Shown piece by piece: positions 19,192 to 28,840 of a stretch of DNA of 64,000 nucleotides. Within the stretch, counting starts at the first letter, position 1, and every line of letters starts with the position of its first letter. The stretch lies in contig JAFNAV010000008.1 of assembly GCA_017860345.1 (NCBI GenBank), positions 119,543-183,542 on the forward strand, written 5' to 3'. This stretch comes from Bacteroidota bacterium (GTDB lineage Bacteria > Bacteroidota > Bacteroidia > Bacteroidales > Paludibacteraceae). The position numbers were made by a program, and so were the translations under genes. The notes beneath the pieces were generated by a model. That model searched no databases and was not told the origin of the DNA. It saw nothing but the letters and a program-made list of their open reading frames with translations.

Positions 19192-20061
19192 TTAGTCTAC
19201 CTCAATAACTAAGTATTTACTTATGCTCCAGAATTCTTTCGTGTCGGTTATGAGCAAAACAAAATTACCGTTTTCTTTTTCAAGCGTGTACGACGATTTT
19301 GGATGTGTTGTCAGAATTTTTGCACGGGTAGAATATAGCGGAATTGATTTGGTTTTGCGTGGGTCAATTCGCACAAAATAACTTTTGTTGAAGTCGCCTT
19401 GCAATACTTTTTGCTGGCTGAATAAACCATCGGAAGTAACAATCTTTTGCTCTTTCAGTTCTTTACGTGTTCCAAAAACGTACCAGGCCGTATTGATGGT
19501 TTCCTCCTGTTCGTCAATTTTCGATTGTTTGCTGTGCGATTCTGTTTTCAGTTCTTCAATATCCCGTCCCATGTTATCGACAGTAGAGCCCAGTTCAGCT
19601 ATGAGTGAGTCCTTGGCAGCCAGTTGGCTTTGTAGCAGGGCCACTTTGGCGCTTTCTTCTTCCAGCGCTTTAGTCAGCCGCGATAGCGTTCGTTCCAGTT
19701 CCTCCGATTTAAAAGCACTACGTTTAATCTTTGATTTCAGTCTGGCCAGTTCATCTTTATTCGTCTGAAGCATTTGGTTAAGATATTCCAGATCTTCATT
19801 AATTTTCACCCGGGCATCCACATCCAATTCGCTGCTTTCCGGTTGGGTTGAAAGCACTCCCTGAGTTTCTTTTATTTTTTCAATATTTTGCTCAATCTGG
19901 TTCATCGCCGAGAAATAATCGTCCAGCTCCTGCTGCATTTGACTTTTTGCGCGAAGAAGTGAATCGTTTTGTGCTTTCAGCGCTTTGTAGTCAGATGATT
20001 GCTGTCCGCACGAGAAAAATATCAGTAACGATACAACGATGATTGGGAATAGCGGCTTCAT
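19192..20061 (-). CDS. Coiled-coil lipoprotein of unknown function
   Basis: I start it at 20061 (MKPLFPII) because the signal peptide begins there; the frame opens 21 codons earlier. The 289-residue product has a lipoprotein signal ending FFSC at about residues 15-18, so it is probably lipid-anchored. A long coiled coil follows, from about residue 25 to 190, with heptads such as LKSKIKRSAFKSEELERTL. A C-terminal globular part of about 90 residues begins AWYVFGTRKELKEQKIV and looks beta-rich. It is similar in shape to conserved Bacteroidota lipoproteins of unknown role. A TACATTTG element at 20154-20161 (minus strand) could drive it. Confidence 0.8.
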   Translation of the reverse strand: MKPLFPIIVVSLLIFFSCGQQSSDYKALKAQNDSLLRAKSQMQQELDDYFSAMNQIEQNIEKIKETQGVLSTQPESSELDVDARVKINEDLEYLNQMLQTNKDELARLKSKIKRSAFKSEELERTLSRLTKALEEESAKVALLQSQLAAKDSLIAELGSTVDNMGRDIEELKTESHSKQSKIDEQEETINTAWYVFGTRKELKEQKIVTSDGLFSQQKVLQGDFNKSYFVRIDPRKTKSIPLYSTRAKILTTHPKSSYTLEKENGNFVLLITDTKEFWSISKYLVIEVD

Positions 20062-20153
20062 AATTCTGAGTTTTTTAGGGAGTAACAACGGTAGCAAAGC
20101 AAGTTCTTTTTTAACAAATAACAAATACCTGATTTATCTGATGGATTTTTGTA

Positions 20154-20161
20154 CAAATGTA
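20154..20161 (-). promoter_or_regulatory. -7 promoter element of the coiled-coil lipoprotein gene
   Basis: TACATTTG on the minus strand, with GTTG (one mismatch to the -33 TTTG) 20 nt before it. It abuts the rsmI stop and gives an 86-nt leader. Confidence 0.45.
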
Positions 20162-20164
20162 ATG

Positions 20165-20836
20165 TTATTCTTCTAATCCTGCAACAATTACAACGATTTC
20201 TCCTTTAGGTGGATGTTGATTAAAGTGTTCGATAAGTTCGGTTAATGTTCCTCTTCGTGTTTCTTCGTGTATTTTGGAAATTTCGCGGGCCACAACAGCC
20301 TTTCGCTCAGTTCCGAAAGCTTCGGCAAACTGCGTAAGCGTTTTGATGAGTCTAAAAGGAGATTCATAAAAAATCATGGTTCTGTTTTCGTTTTTCAGGT
20401 TGTTGATCTTGGTTTGACGGCCTTTTTTCTGCGGCAGAAATCCTTCGAAGCAAAATCTGTCATTGGGTAATCCGGATGCTACTAAGGCCGGAACAAATGC
20501 AGTGGCTCCGGGCAGGCATTCTACCTCTATGTCGTTTTCAACACACTGGCGAACAACCAAAAAACCCGGGTCGGAAATGGCTGGTGTACCTGCATCGGAA
20601 ATCAGCGCTACCATCTGCCCGCCTTTAATGCGCTGCACTACCGAGTCTACCGTTTTGTGTTCGTTGAACTTATGGTGCGAGTGCATCGGTGTTTTGATGT
20701 CGAAATGTTTCAATAAAAAACTACTGGTACGGGTGTCTTCGGCCAGTATCAGGTCAGCTTCTTTCAGTATTCTTATTGCTCTGAAAGTCATATCTTCAAG
20801 ATTGCCCACCGGTGTGGGGACAACGTACAATTTCAT
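20165..20836 (-). CDS. rsmI: 16S rRNA (cytidine1402-2'-O)-methyltransferase RsmI
   Basis: The 223-residue protein is a tetrapyrrole-methylase-fold enzyme. It begins YVVPTPVGNLEDMT, the RsmI N-terminal signature, and has LISDAGTPAISDPG and ECLPGATAFVPAL, the SAM-pocket loops of this family, plus a late YESPFRL motif. RsmI 2'-O-methylates C1402 in the decoding centre of 16S rRNA using SAM. Length is close to the catalytic domain alone; the small C-terminal extension of some homologues is absent. It lies among other RNA-modification genes but shares no tight operon with its neighbours. Confidence 0.93.
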   Translation of the reverse strand: MKLYVVPTPVGNLEDMTFRAIRILKEADLILAEDTRTSSFLLKHFDIKTPMHSHHKFNEHKTVDSVVQRIKGGQMVALISDAGTPAISDPGFLVVRQCVENDIEVECLPGATAFVPALVASGLPNDRFCFEGFLPQKKGRQTKINNLKNENRTMIFYESPFRLIKTLTQFAEAFGTERKAVVAREISKIHEETRRGTLTELIEHFNQHPPKGEIVVIVAGLEE

Positions 20837-20931
20837 CTGCTTATAATAGTTGTTTTTTTAGTTATCAGGCGAAACTTACAAAACAAAATTTTGTTGTGCT
20901 CGTTTCATGTATTTATGTACCGTTTTATTAT

Positions 20932-21768
20932 TTAAAGAAATTTTCTTTTTACAATCTGATAAAAGTCACTGGCCACTTCACTATCATCAGCCCATCCGTA
21001 TTTCGAGGATAGGAATGATATGGCTTCCTCGTAAGTTGCAAGTAAGTTCAGGTAATTCAATGTTTTGTTCATGTCTTCGCCATTGCCTTTAAATAGCTCA
21101 CGCTGGAAGCGAAACCGGTCGCCTATACTGATGGCTTGTTTAATATCGCTTACTTTTTTGTTAGCAATAGTTGCGCTCAGGCTATTATCACTTTTATAAA
21201 GCGTTTCGTTGCGCGATGGAGTTGATTGGCCAATTTTTTCGGCAATAGTTGTTTTGCGTAGCTCGTCAGCGTTAGGCTTAACCTCTTCTTTGTCTGTCTG
21301 TTGCGTATTTGATTCGTTAACTTGCAGTTGTGTTTTTACATCCTGAGCTTCTGTTACTTCAGCGGCATCAATCTCCGGCGAAATTTCCACTTCAGCTGCA
21401 ATTTTCTCAAGCTCGTCTGCAATCACAGGACTTGCCTCTACTGTAACCACTTCAGGATTATCAATCTGAACTTCCATAGGAATTTCCTGTATTTCCGGCT
21501 CAGGAATTACAGCGCTTACTGCCTCAGTGCTTGTTGTTAAGCTTATATCAACTTCCGGTTTGGGTGTTTCTTTTATAGCTGTTGTGTCTTTAGCTTCGGC
21601 AAGTTGTTCTATGATAGTTTGAATATCTTCGGTTTTTCTTTTAGCCAGATAAATGATTGCCGACGGATATTCGTTCATTTCCATAAATCCATCAGTAATC
21701 ATATTTAGTTCTTCAATGTTTTTGCGAAGCAGCGTAACCAATAATTTTCTGTTCATATCTTTTTTCAA
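20932..21768 (-). CDS. Conserved protein of unknown function next to tdk
   Basis: This 278-residue protein has three parts. The N-terminal helical stretch is [20 protein letters not shown]. The middle (about residues 65-190) is low-complexity, rich in Glu, Val, Pro and Thr, and likely disordered. The C-terminal block of about 80 residues contains [20 protein letters not shown] and [11 protein letters not shown]. That block recurs in Bacteroidota proteins of unknown role. There is no signal peptide. The start could also be the Met at residue 5. It is divergent from tdk across about 120 nt. I cannot assign a function. Confidence 0.75.
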   Translation of the reverse strand: MKKDMNRKLLVTLLRKNIEELNMITDGFMEMNEYPSAIIYLAKRKTEDIQTIIEQLAEAKDTTAIKETPKPEVDISLTTSTEAVSAVIPEPEIQEIPMEVQIDNPEVVTVEASPVIADELEKIAAEVEISPEIDAAEVTEAQDVKTQLQVNESNTQQTDKEEVKPNADELRKTTIAEKIGQSTPSRNETLYKSDNSLSATIANKKVSDIKQAISIGDRFRFQRELFKGNGEDMNKTLNYLNLLATYEEAISFLSSKYGWADDSEVASDFYQIVKRKFL

Positions 21769-21797
21769 AAAACAATTATTAAAGTGGTATTTTTATT

Positions 21798-21805
21798 TAA
21801 CTTTG
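21798..21805 (+). promoter_or_regulatory. -7 promoter element of tdk
   Basis: TAACTTTG, a consensus match, about 85 nt before the tdk ATG at 21890. It supports the short start, since the longer frame would begin before it. Confidence 0.5.
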
Positions 21806-21889
21806 CGCTTAGGATTTATTCTGGCTGTAAAGTTAGTATTTTTCGGAACATTAAAAATTATAAATAAGACTAAAATTCATAACAATAGC

Positions 21890-22477
21890 ATGATTTATTC
21901 AGAAAAGAACCATCCGATACAGCAAAAACGGGGGAGTATAGAAGTGATATGTGGTTCCATGTTCTCGGGAAAAACAGAGGAGTTAATCAGACGGTTGAAA
22001 CGGGCGCAGTTTGCCCGTCAGCGCGTTGAGATATTTAAACCGAAAATTGACACCCGTTACTCTGATGATGAGGTGGTTTCGCACGACCGCAATGCTATTC
22101 GTTCCACGCCCGTGGAGTCGTCGGGCAGTATTATGCTTATGGCTGGCGAAGTGGATGTTATCGGTATTGATGAAGCTCAGTTTTTTGACGAAGGTCTGGT
22201 TGATGTTTGTACCCAATTGGCCAATCAGGGTATACGGGTAATTATTGCCGGGCTCGATATGGATTTCAGGGGAGTTCCTTTTGGCCCTATGCCGGCACTG
22301 TGCGCGGTGGCCGAAGATGTTTATAAGGTTCATGCCATTTGTGTGCGTTGCGGAGCGTTGGCGTACGTGTCGCACAGGTTGGTCGATAGCGATAAACGGG
22401 TGTTGCTGGGCGAAACTCAGGAATATGAGCCTATTTGTCGGGATTGTTACAATGGGCTCAAACACGACCATAAGTAA
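21890..22477 (+). CDS. tdk: Thymidine kinase (TK1 type)
   Basis: The frame is open from 21653, but the kinase itself starts at the ATG at 21890 (MIYSEKN, 195 residues); the upstream part overlaps the divergent gene and a promoter. P-loop GSMFSGKT (residues 22-29) binds ATP. The Asp-Glu-Ala-Gln motif (GIDEAQFFD) holds the Walker B site. A lasso loop with Cys pairs (CVRCGA and CRDCY) binds structural zinc, as in TK1-type enzymes. It phosphorylates thymidine to dTMP in the salvage pathway. Length matches the bacterial family. Confidence 0.94.
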   Translation: MIYSEKNHPIQQKRGSIEVICGSMFSGKTEELIRRLKRAQFARQRVEIFKPKIDTRYSDDEVVSHDRNAIRSTPVESSGSIMLMAGEVDVIGIDEAQFFDEGLVDVCTQLANQGIRVIIAGLDMDFRGVPFGPMPALCAVAEDVYKVHAICVRCGALAYVSHRLVDSDKRVLLGETQEYEPICRDCYNGLKHDHK

Positions 22478-22599
22478 CTGAGAGGCCTGTTGATGTATGG
22501 CAACGTGCCGGATTTGATTAAACCTGGATACAAATCAGGCCGGGAATCAACTTATTTGTTTGTTCATTTGTTTGGATAGTTATATCAAAAAAACATTAT

Positions 22600-23739
22600 A
22601 TGGATACAGTTAAACCTTATACGTTCGACAGGGTAGTCCGAATCATAATCGGTCTGGCTGTGGTGCTGTTAGTTTTTCTTCTTATCAGACGTTTGGAAAC
22701 TGTACTTTTTCCATTTGCGTTGGCATGGCTAATGGCTTATTTACTCCATCCTTTTGTATTGTTTTTTCAGAATAAACTCCGGTTTCGGAATCGTATTCTT
22801 TCGGTAATAACTACCCTGCTGGTTTTTGCCGGAATTGTTACCGGTCTGTTTTTTTTGCTTATTCCTGCAATTAGCGATGAGGTTCAGAAATTATCAGAAA
22901 TTGTATCGTTGTATGTTCAGGGAATAGATGTTGATACGGTTATTCCTGTGGCCTGGCAGAACGAAATTCGGGATTTTCTGTTGCAACTCGATATTCAGTC
23001 GGTGCTGAAAGATGAAAATATGATGCAGGCTCTCAAAAAGATTGCTCCTCAATTGTGGAATGTACTCAATAGTTCGTTAAGTGTTTTGCTTGGACTCACG
23101 ATGGTGGTGGTAGTTGCTATGTATCTGATATTTATACTTATAGATTACGAAAGGATTAATCGGGGATTGTTTAAAATAATTCCGCAAAAATACCGCTCCA
23201 TAGCCAGTGAGGTAATTCATGATCTGGAGTCGGGCATGAATCGTTACTTTCGCGGTCAGGCTCTGATAGCGCTTATCGTTTCCATACTTTTTATGATAGG
23301 TTTTAGCATCACAGGTTTACCACTTGCCATATTGTTCGGGATGCTCATGGGTGTACTCAATATGATTCCGTATCTAAAAACCATTGCCATAATCCCCGGC
23401 TCTTTGCTGGCATTTCTTCAATCGGCCGAAACGGGTCAGAGCTTTTCTTCTGTGTTGTTATGGCTCGTTATCATTTTTGTGGCAGTGCAGTTGGTCGAAG
23501 ATTTGATACTGGTACCCAAAATTATGGGGAAATTTACCGGGCTCAATCCAGCTATCATGCTGCTTTCTTTATCGGTATGGGGTTCGCTTATGGGGATGGT
23601 CGGACTAATTATTGCACTGCCGATGACTACCCTTATCATATCATATTATAAGCGTTTTGTTTTGAAGGAAAACACAAAACCGACTCAGGACGAAAACCCG
23701 GAGTCGGTTGAAGAAGTGGCTGATGTAGCTGAACAATAA
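22600..23739 (+). CDS. AI-2E family transporter (PerM/YdiK-like)
   Basis: The 379-residue inner-membrane protein has about seven or eight hydrophobic segments: a pair near residues 13-50, one at 66-88, then a soluble stretch with QNEIRDFLLQLDIQSVL, and a C-terminal bundle with the conserved IPYLKTIAIIPGSLLAFL region and LVPKIMGKFTGLNP. That arrangement defines the AI-2E exporter/PerM family. Members export autoinducer-2 or act as Na+/H+ antiporters; the substrate here is unknown. The C-terminus is acidic and polar. A 9-bp inverted repeat (AACCGACTC/GAGTCGGTT, 23678-23709) lies inside the last codons and may act as terminator toward the convergent rlmN, 13 nt away. Confidence 0.85.
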   Translation: MDTVKPYTFDRVVRIIIGLAVVLLVFLLIRRLETVLFPFALAWLMAYLLHPFVLFFQNKLRFRNRILSVITTLLVFAGIVTGLFFLLIPAISDEVQKLSEIVSLYVQGIDVDTVIPVAWQNEIRDFLLQLDIQSVLKDENMMQALKKIAPQLWNVLNSSLSVLLGLTMVVVVAMYLIFILIDYERINRGLFKIIPQKYRSIASEVIHDLESGMNRYFRGQALIALIVSILFMIGFSITGLPLAILFGMLMGVLNMIPYLKTIAIIPGSLLAFLQSAETGQSFSSVLLWLVIIFVAVQLVEDLILVPKIMGKFTGLNPAIMLLSLSVWGSLMGMVGLIIALPMTTLIISYYKRFVLKENTKPTQDENPESVEEVADVAEQ

Positions 23740-23752
23740 GCTTTTGCTGCTG

Positions 23753-24781
23753 CTAATCCTGTTTTGCTTTCTGCTTTTCCAGGGTGGATAACATACCGCA
23801 GGCAGCGAATATATCTTCGCCGCGCGACTTGCGAATGGTGGTGGTTATTCCATTCGATGTAAGGTAGTCGCGGAAGAATATCATTTTTTCTTCGTTAGAC
23901 GTTTTTAAATCTACATTTGGTATGGCATGAAACCTGATGAGGTTAACTCTGCAATCGATACCTCTGAGGATGCGCACCATTTCTACTGCGTGGCGCATAG
24001 TGTCGTTCAAACCCTCGAACATAATATATTCAAACGAAACTCTTCGCTGGTGGCTGAAATCGTGTTTTCGCAGCTCTTTCAATACTTCTTCGGCCGGATA
24101 AGCTTTTTGAACAGGCATTAATCTGAGTCGCTCCTCGGCAAAGGGCGAGTGCAGACTAAGAGCAAGGTGGCAGTTGGTGTTTTCCAAAAATATTTTCATT
24201 TTGGGGATAACGCCTATTGTAGATACCGTGATGCGTTTCGGACTCCAGGCATAACCATAGTCGGCCGTAAGAATTTCGAGCGAGCGAAGCAGGTTTGGTA
24301 GATTGTCCATTGGTTCGCCCATGCCCATAAACACAAGATTTGTGAGCTTGTCAGCTTCGTCGATGGAGAGAATCTGGTTCAGAATTTCCGCAGCACTTAG
24401 CTGAGCGCTAAAACCCTGCTTGCCGGTCATGCAAAAAAGGCAATTCATTTTACAACCAACCTGCGACGAAACACAAAGCGTATGCCTGTCGTCTTCGGGT
24501 ATATACACACTTTCGATAAATTGATTGTCGCCGGCGTTGAACAGATATTTTTTTGTTCCGTCAACAGATTCGGCCACCTGTACAGGTTTATTCATGCCCG
24601 TTTCATATTTTTCCGAAAGCAATTGTCTGTTTTTGGCCGATAAATTCGACATATCGGCAATGTTGGCCACCCGCTTACGATAAAGCCAGTCGGCTATTTG
24701 CTTTCCGGTAAAAGCCGGCATTCCCAGCTCCAAAGCTATTTCTTTAAGCTCATCGGCAGTTTTTCCAATCAGGGGAGTCAT
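23753..24781 (-). CDS. rlmN: 23S rRNA (adenine2503-C2)-methyltransferase RlmN
   Basis: I use the ATG at 24781 (MTPLIGKTADEL, 342 residues). The frame is open 27 codons upstream, but that part lies across the terminator of the preceding gene. RlmN is a radical-SAM enzyme that methylates C2 of A2503 in 23S rRNA (and A37 in some tRNAs). The CxxxCxxC cluster is at C110, C114 and C117 (CKMNCLFC). GMGEPMDN is the SAM-binding GGE-like motif, and the catalytic C-terminal Cys is in AACGML near the end. The fit to the family is complete. Confidence 0.94.
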   Translation of the reverse strand: MTPLIGKTADELKEIALELGMPAFTGKQIADWLYRKRVANIADMSNLSAKNRQLLSEKYETGMNKPVQVAESVDGTKKYLFNAGDNQFIESVYIPEDDRHTLCVSSQVGCKMNCLFCMTGKQGFSAQLSAAEILNQILSIDEADKLTNLVFMGMGEPMDNLPNLLRSLEILTADYGYAWSPKRITVSTIGVIPKMKIFLENTNCHLALSLHSPFAEERLRLMPVQKAYPAEEVLKELRKHDFSHQRRVSFEYIMFEGLNDTMRHAVEMVRILRGIDCRVNLIRFHAIPNVDLKTSNEEKMIFFRDYLTSNGITTTIRKSRGEDIFAACGMLSTLEKQKAKQD

Positions 24782-24841
24782 TATTATAAAAAGTTTATGT
24801 GTAATAATTCGGCAATTAACATCTATTATATCATAAAAAGA

Positions 24842-24869
24842 AAACGGAATGAAATTGTTCATTCCGTTT
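24842..24869 (-). terminator. Terminator after the PpiD-like gene
   Basis: Perfect 12-bp stem (AAACGGAATGAA, 24842-24853, with TTCATTCCGTTT, 24858-24869) and a 4-nt loop; on the minus strand it is followed by TCTTTTTATG. It lies between the PpiD-like stop (24896) and the rlmN start. Confidence 0.85.
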
Positions 24870-24895
24870 CTGAAAAATATTGAGAAATATTGTTT

Positions 24896-27010
24896 TTAGA
24901 AGAAATTCAGACGATTATCTGTGATATCTGCTTTTTCGCGTACATTCTGTATTACCATGTATGGCAACGAGTAGCTTAAGCGGGAATTCAACTGCATAAT
25001 CTGCATTTTAGCATCAAACGGAGCAGGATTTACCTGAGGATTTGAGCTTAAAAGTACGTATACACCAGCGTTGCCTTTAACCGGATTGGAAATTTTGTTA
25101 ACTGGTAATACAGATGCTTTACCAATTAAAGCTGGCTCAAATCCGGCACTACCAAACTGGTAAGCAGAGAAATTAACCGCAGTGGCGTTTTTCACATCAG
25201 TTCCAAGGCTTGCAGCCAAACTTTCAAGAGAAGGGTTTTTGCTGATTTGAGCTGTCAGGTTCTTAATCATTTGGTCTGCTTTCTTATCGCGGATAATCAA
25301 CGCTTTAAGCTGATCCGAAACTTTTTCAACCGGGCGATAACCCTTTTTATTGATTTCAGTAATGGTAGCCACCACAAACTGGTTGTTGCAGTCGTATACA
25401 TCCGATACATCACCTTTGTCGTTCTCAAAAGCCCAACGTACTACCTGACGGGAGTTGCCAATATCGGCCACCTTATCGGTAGAAGTCAGTATTTCGTTTG
25501 CGTTATGAACAATATAGCCCTTTTCTTCTGCTTTTTTGCTGAATTTATCACCCGACAATTCGGCAGCAAATTGTTTGGCCTCGTTGTAAATACGGCTTAC
25601 AGTAGTGTTGCTTGTAGTTACTTTAATTTCAAGAATAGCCAGTTTTACTCTGTTGCGGGCAGGAGTTTTTTCAGCAACCTGCATTATCTGAGTTCCCTGT
25701 TCGTTCTTAATTGTAAAAATATCGTTGGCAGGTGTAGCAAATCCTTTGTCCATAATTTCTTTATCCATGCCAGCCATTTCGCGCGAGAGCCAACCTATTT
25801 CGCCTCCGTTGGCAGCAGTTTCCTTAACGGCCGAAAATTTCTGAGCCAGTTCGGCAAATGAAGCACCCGATTTAATGGCTGCAATAATGCTATCGGTTTT
25901 GGTTTCATCCTGTTTTGTTAGGAAAATATGGCGAAGTTTAACCGAGTCGGACTGCATAATACCATTGTCAACAATGCGAGCCATGGTATAAGTGTCGTTA
26001 GCGAACGTAGGACCGGTTATAGCTCCGGGAGCTCCGCTAAATGCAAAGTCTTTCAGGTTTGCCGGCACGTTGCCTGCAGTATAGCCGTTGTTGTTATAAT
26101 GCACATCCGAGTTTGTGTTTACAAAGTCGATAATGTCTTCGGTAGTTTTAAATTCTTCGCTCAACGAGTTCATAGCTGTTTGAGCTTTTTTATAATCTTC
26201 GGCAGACGGTTTTACGGTAAAAACTACATAGTTGATAGAACGATTGTCTTCTTGTTTAAACAATTCTTTCATTTTTTCGTACCGTTCTTTAATTTCGGCT
26301 TTATCAACTTTGAAAGCAGAATCAGGAATGGCGAAATATGGTTGTACCACATAGTTTACGTCTACCGATGTTTTTGAAGCTTCGTAGTTTAGCTTAGCAT
26401 CCAGTTTGTTGGCTGTAATGGCTTTAGACATCAGCGCGCTGTATTTTTCCTGAAGTAAGGAGTTTTTTACCGTGCGTTCCCAGAACAACCAGTATTTTTT
26501 AGCTTGCGCAATTTGTTGACTCATGTCTTCGTTTTCAGGAGTTTGCTCAAGGCTATTGAGAAACTGTACTAAAGCCGGACGACTGAAACGTCCCTCTCTA
26601 TCGGCAAACACGCGGCGTTGCATAATCAAAGGGTGGATGTTGTTACCTATCAACCGGTCTGAAAGTTCTTCTTTACTTACAGCCAAACCTAATTTTTCGG
26701 CTTGTTCGTTGATGAGTTTTTCTGAAACCAAAGTTTCCCATACCGATGTACGCAACTGATTGGTAACTTCTTCACTCAGGTCGTTCATACCATACTCTAT
26801 TTTGTAAACTTCGGTCAACTGGTCAATCAACTCGCTGTATTCATTGATGTTGATTTTTTCGCCTTCGATTACTGCCACCACTTCGCGTGATTTGTTTAAG
26901 TATGTTGATCCCTGAGTAAGGGCATCACCAATAATAAAGGCAAATAATGCAAGCCCGATTACGACTAAAAGCAAAACTCCCTTGCTTCTGATTTTTCCTA
27001 AAATAGCCAT
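24896..27010 (-). CDS. Membrane-anchored periplasmic PPIase (PpiD/SurA-like)
   Basis: The 704-residue protein has one N-terminal transmembrane anchor (residues 11-31, after MAILGKIRSKG). A SurA-like chaperone region follows (YSELIDQLTEVYKIEYGMND onward), then a parvulin-type peptidyl-prolyl isomerase domain near residues 360-450 (LRHIFLTKQDE; GGEIGWLSREM), and a second, less obvious parvulin-like part toward the C-terminus. This is the PpiD layout: inner-membrane bound, facing the periplasm, helping outer-membrane proteins fold as they leave Sec. Length is slightly above E. coli PpiD. It ends at a strong terminator. Confidence 0.88.
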   Translation of the reverse strand: MAILGKIRSKGVLLLVVIGLALFAFIIGDALTQGSTYLNKSREVVAVIEGEKININEYSELIDQLTEVYKIEYGMNDLSEEVTNQLRTSVWETLVSEKLINEQAEKLGLAVSKEELSDRLIGNNIHPLIMQRRVFADREGRFSRPALVQFLNSLEQTPENEDMSQQIAQAKKYWLFWERTVKNSLLQEKYSALMSKAITANKLDAKLNYEASKTSVDVNYVVQPYFAIPDSAFKVDKAEIKERYEKMKELFKQEDNRSINYVVFTVKPSAEDYKKAQTAMNSLSEEFKTTEDIIDFVNTNSDVHYNNNGYTAGNVPANLKDFAFSGAPGAITGPTFANDTYTMARIVDNGIMQSDSVKLRHIFLTKQDETKTDSIIAAIKSGASFAELAQKFSAVKETAANGGEIGWLSREMAGMDKEIMDKGFATPANDIFTIKNEQGTQIMQVAEKTPARNRVKLAILEIKVTTSNTTVSRIYNEAKQFAAELSGDKFSKKAEEKGYIVHNANEILTSTDKVADIGNSRQVVRWAFENDKGDVSDVYDCNNQFVVATITEINKKGYRPVEKVSDQLKALIIRDKKADQMIKNLTAQISKNPSLESLAASLGTDVKNATAVNFSAYQFGSAGFEPALIGKASVLPVNKISNPVKGNAGVYVLLSSNPQVNPAPFDAKMQIMQLNSRLSYSLPYMVIQNVREKADITDNRLNFF

Positions 27011-27127
27011 TTCTTTAAATTAAGATTGTATTTTTTATTTTATTATTTCTTTGCTTTTTTTGAGGGCACGAATATACAAAAAAAACCTGTTAGTTTTATG
27101 CTTTTTTGTCAAATTATGAGAATAACT

Positions 27128-27148
27128 TGATTATCATTCTGATAATCA
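27128..27148. terminator. Inverted repeat after the GldE-like gene
   Basis: 9-bp perfect stem TGATTATCA/TGATAATCA with a 3-nt loop, 32 nt past the stop at 27180. The tract after it on the minus strand is only moderately T-rich. Confidence 0.4.
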
Positions 27149-27179
27149 GTTGATAGTGCGCTTTGTGCCGGTTGAAGCA

Positions 27180-28454
27180 TTAAAAGACCAAATTTTCTTC
27201 AGGTGGAATAACTGTGAGCTTAATTAATTCTATTCTGTTGTTGGTCACTTTCATACATTTAAATATAAATATATCTACTTTTATTTGTTCGTTTAGCTTC
27301 GGGAAATGTTGGTGATAGTACAGTACGAACCCTGCAATTGTCTCATATTCTTCCGATTGCGGTATGTTGAGCCCGAATTTAGTATTGGCAGCTTCTACCG
27401 TAAGTCTGCCGGATAACAGGTATTCATTTTCGCCCGTTTTCTCAGCAGTGTAGTCGCGGTTATCGTGTTCATCTTCAATTTCACCAAAAATCTCCTCAAT
27501 AATATCTTCCAAAGTTACAATGCCAGCGGTGCCACCAAACTCGTCCACAACCACGGCTATGCTCTTCTTTTGCTGCATAAAGAGTTTCATCAGCTTTTGG
27601 GCAGCCATGTTTTCGGGCACTATCGGTATCTGTTTGATATGCTTTTTCCAGTCTTTCTGATGTTCAAACATTTCGGAAGAATGTATATAGCCTATAATAT
27701 TGTCGATATCGTTTTTGTAAATAGGTATTTTAGATAATCCTGTTTCAATAAAAGTTTGCTTCAAAACTTCTACTGTACTTCCGTGTTCCAGTGCAATGAT
27801 TTCGGTACGGGGAACCGAACAGTCGCGTAGTTTAACTTTTGAAAAATCAAGGGCATTCTGAAATATTTTTGCCTCATTTTCCATTTCTCTTTCCGATTCA
27901 TTGTTGTCAAGGCTTTCCTGTATCAGGTAGTTCAGGTCAATGCGCGAAAACACATTTTCGGGAACCGATTGATTGCCTCCCACGCCGGTGAGCCGCATAA
28001 TACGAACCGATAAACGCGTACTGAAAGCCGAGATAGGGTAGAGGATGATGTAAAACAGGAAGAGTACCCAGGAAAAAATACGCATCCAAAGGTTGGGATT
28101 GACTCTGAAAATGGTTTTGGGCAAAAACTCACCTGTAACCAGAAGTATGACTGTGGCAATTATAATCTGTAAAATTATGGATAGTGCATGATTTTCAAGA
28201 GCTTCCAGCCTTGGAAAAAGTACATCGGCCATAAGCAAACCAAAAATCACTAAAGATATATTGCTCCCTACAAGCATGGTGGAGATGTATTGCTGAGGGT
28301 TTCTGTAAAAGATAGATAAAATGCTTGAAGCAAGGTTCTTTTGTTTCTTGTCGAGCTCAAATCTTATTTTGTTGGACGCCACAAAAGCAGTCTCCATCCC
28401 TGAGAAGAAGGCCGAAAATACCAATGACCAGAATATATATACAATATTTTCCAA
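27180..28454 (-). CDS. CNNM/CBS/CorC-domain membrane protein (GldE-like)
   Basis: The 424-residue protein has an N-terminal CNNM (DUF21) membrane domain of about 190 residues with four hydrophobic segments and the family motif FSGMETAFVASNK. Two CBS domains follow (KLRDCSVPRTEIIALE; VVDEFGGTAGIVTLEDIIEE), and then a C-terminal CorC/HlyC domain (YLLSGRLTVEAANTKFGL). This is the layout of HlyC/CorC-type transporters and of GldE, linked to gliding and type IX secretion in some Bacteroidota. No other gliding gene is adjacent, so an Mg2+ or other cation role is equally possible. A TATATTTG element at 28482-28489 (minus strand) is its likely promoter. Confidence 0.87.
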   Translation of the reverse strand: MENIVYIFWSLVFSAFFSGMETAFVASNKIRFELDKKQKNLASSILSIFYRNPQQYISTMLVGSNISLVIFGLLMADVLFPRLEALENHALSIILQIIIATVILLVTGEFLPKTIFRVNPNLWMRIFSWVLFLFYIILYPISAFSTRLSVRIMRLTGVGGNQSVPENVFSRIDLNYLIQESLDNNESEREMENEAKIFQNALDFSKVKLRDCSVPRTEIIALEHGSTVEVLKQTFIETGLSKIPIYKNDIDNIIGYIHSSEMFEHQKDWKKHIKQIPIVPENMAAQKLMKLFMQQKKSIAVVVDEFGGTAGIVTLEDIIEEIFGEIEDEHDNRDYTAEKTGENEYLLSGRLTVEAANTKFGLNIPQSEEYETIAGFVLYYHQHFPKLNEQIKVDIFIFKCMKVTNNRIELIKLTVIPPEENLVF

Positions 28455-28481
28455 AATTTTGACTTGCCAATTAATTTTTTA

Positions 28482-28489
28482 CAAATATA
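28482..28489 (-). promoter_or_regulatory. -7 promoter element of the GldE-like gene
   Basis: CAAATATA on the plus strand is TATATTTG on the minus strand, 27 nt before the ATG at 28454. No good -33 element at the usual spacing. Confidence 0.5.
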
Positions 28490-28686
28490 CAATATCTGAT
28501 TGATTGTATAACTTTTTTGTGAGATTTAGAGCTTTTTTTTCTAAAAAAATCAAACACTTTTTCTATAACTTGCCTCTACGGGCTTTGGCTTATTCTAAAT
28601 CTCTTTTTTTTGTATCTAATAATTATCTTATTCTCAGTAAAATAATAATTATTGAATAAAAGGGGAGGTATTTATTGTTTAGTATA

Positions 28687-28717
28687 TTTGTAAATTCAGA
28701 AAAAAGCAGTATCTTTG
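28687..28717 (+). promoter_or_regulatory. Promoter of the tRNA-Lys pair
   Basis: TTTG (28687-28690), 19 nt, TATCTTTG (28710-28717) followed by CAACC: a full consensus promoter, 20 nt before the first tRNA. Confidence 0.85.
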
Positions 28718-28736
28718 CAACCGCTTTTGAAAAACC

Positions 28737-28809
28737 GATTCAGTAGCTCAGCAGGTAGAGCACATCCCTTTTAAGGATGGGGTCCTGGGTTCGAGCCCCA
28801 GCTGAATCA
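28737..28809 (+). tRNA. tRNA-Lys (TTT), first copy
   Basis: A complete 73-nt cloverleaf. The acceptor stem pairs GATTCAG (28737-28743) with CTGAATC (28802-28808), with discriminator A at 28809. The anticodon stem CATCC/GGATG encloses the loop CTTTTAA, so the anticodon is TTT (28770-28772), lysine. The T-loop TTCGAGC is standard. The 3' CCA is not encoded. A second tRNA-Lys follows after 31 nt. Confidence 0.97.
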
Positions 28810-28840
28810 CTATTATTCAAAGTGAAGATACAAAGTTGAT

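Noticed and set aside
21653..21889. N-terminal extension of thymidine kinase
   Set aside because: It overlaps the divergent gene and the promoter, and kinases of this family begin shortly before the P-loop; the ATG at 21890 fits.
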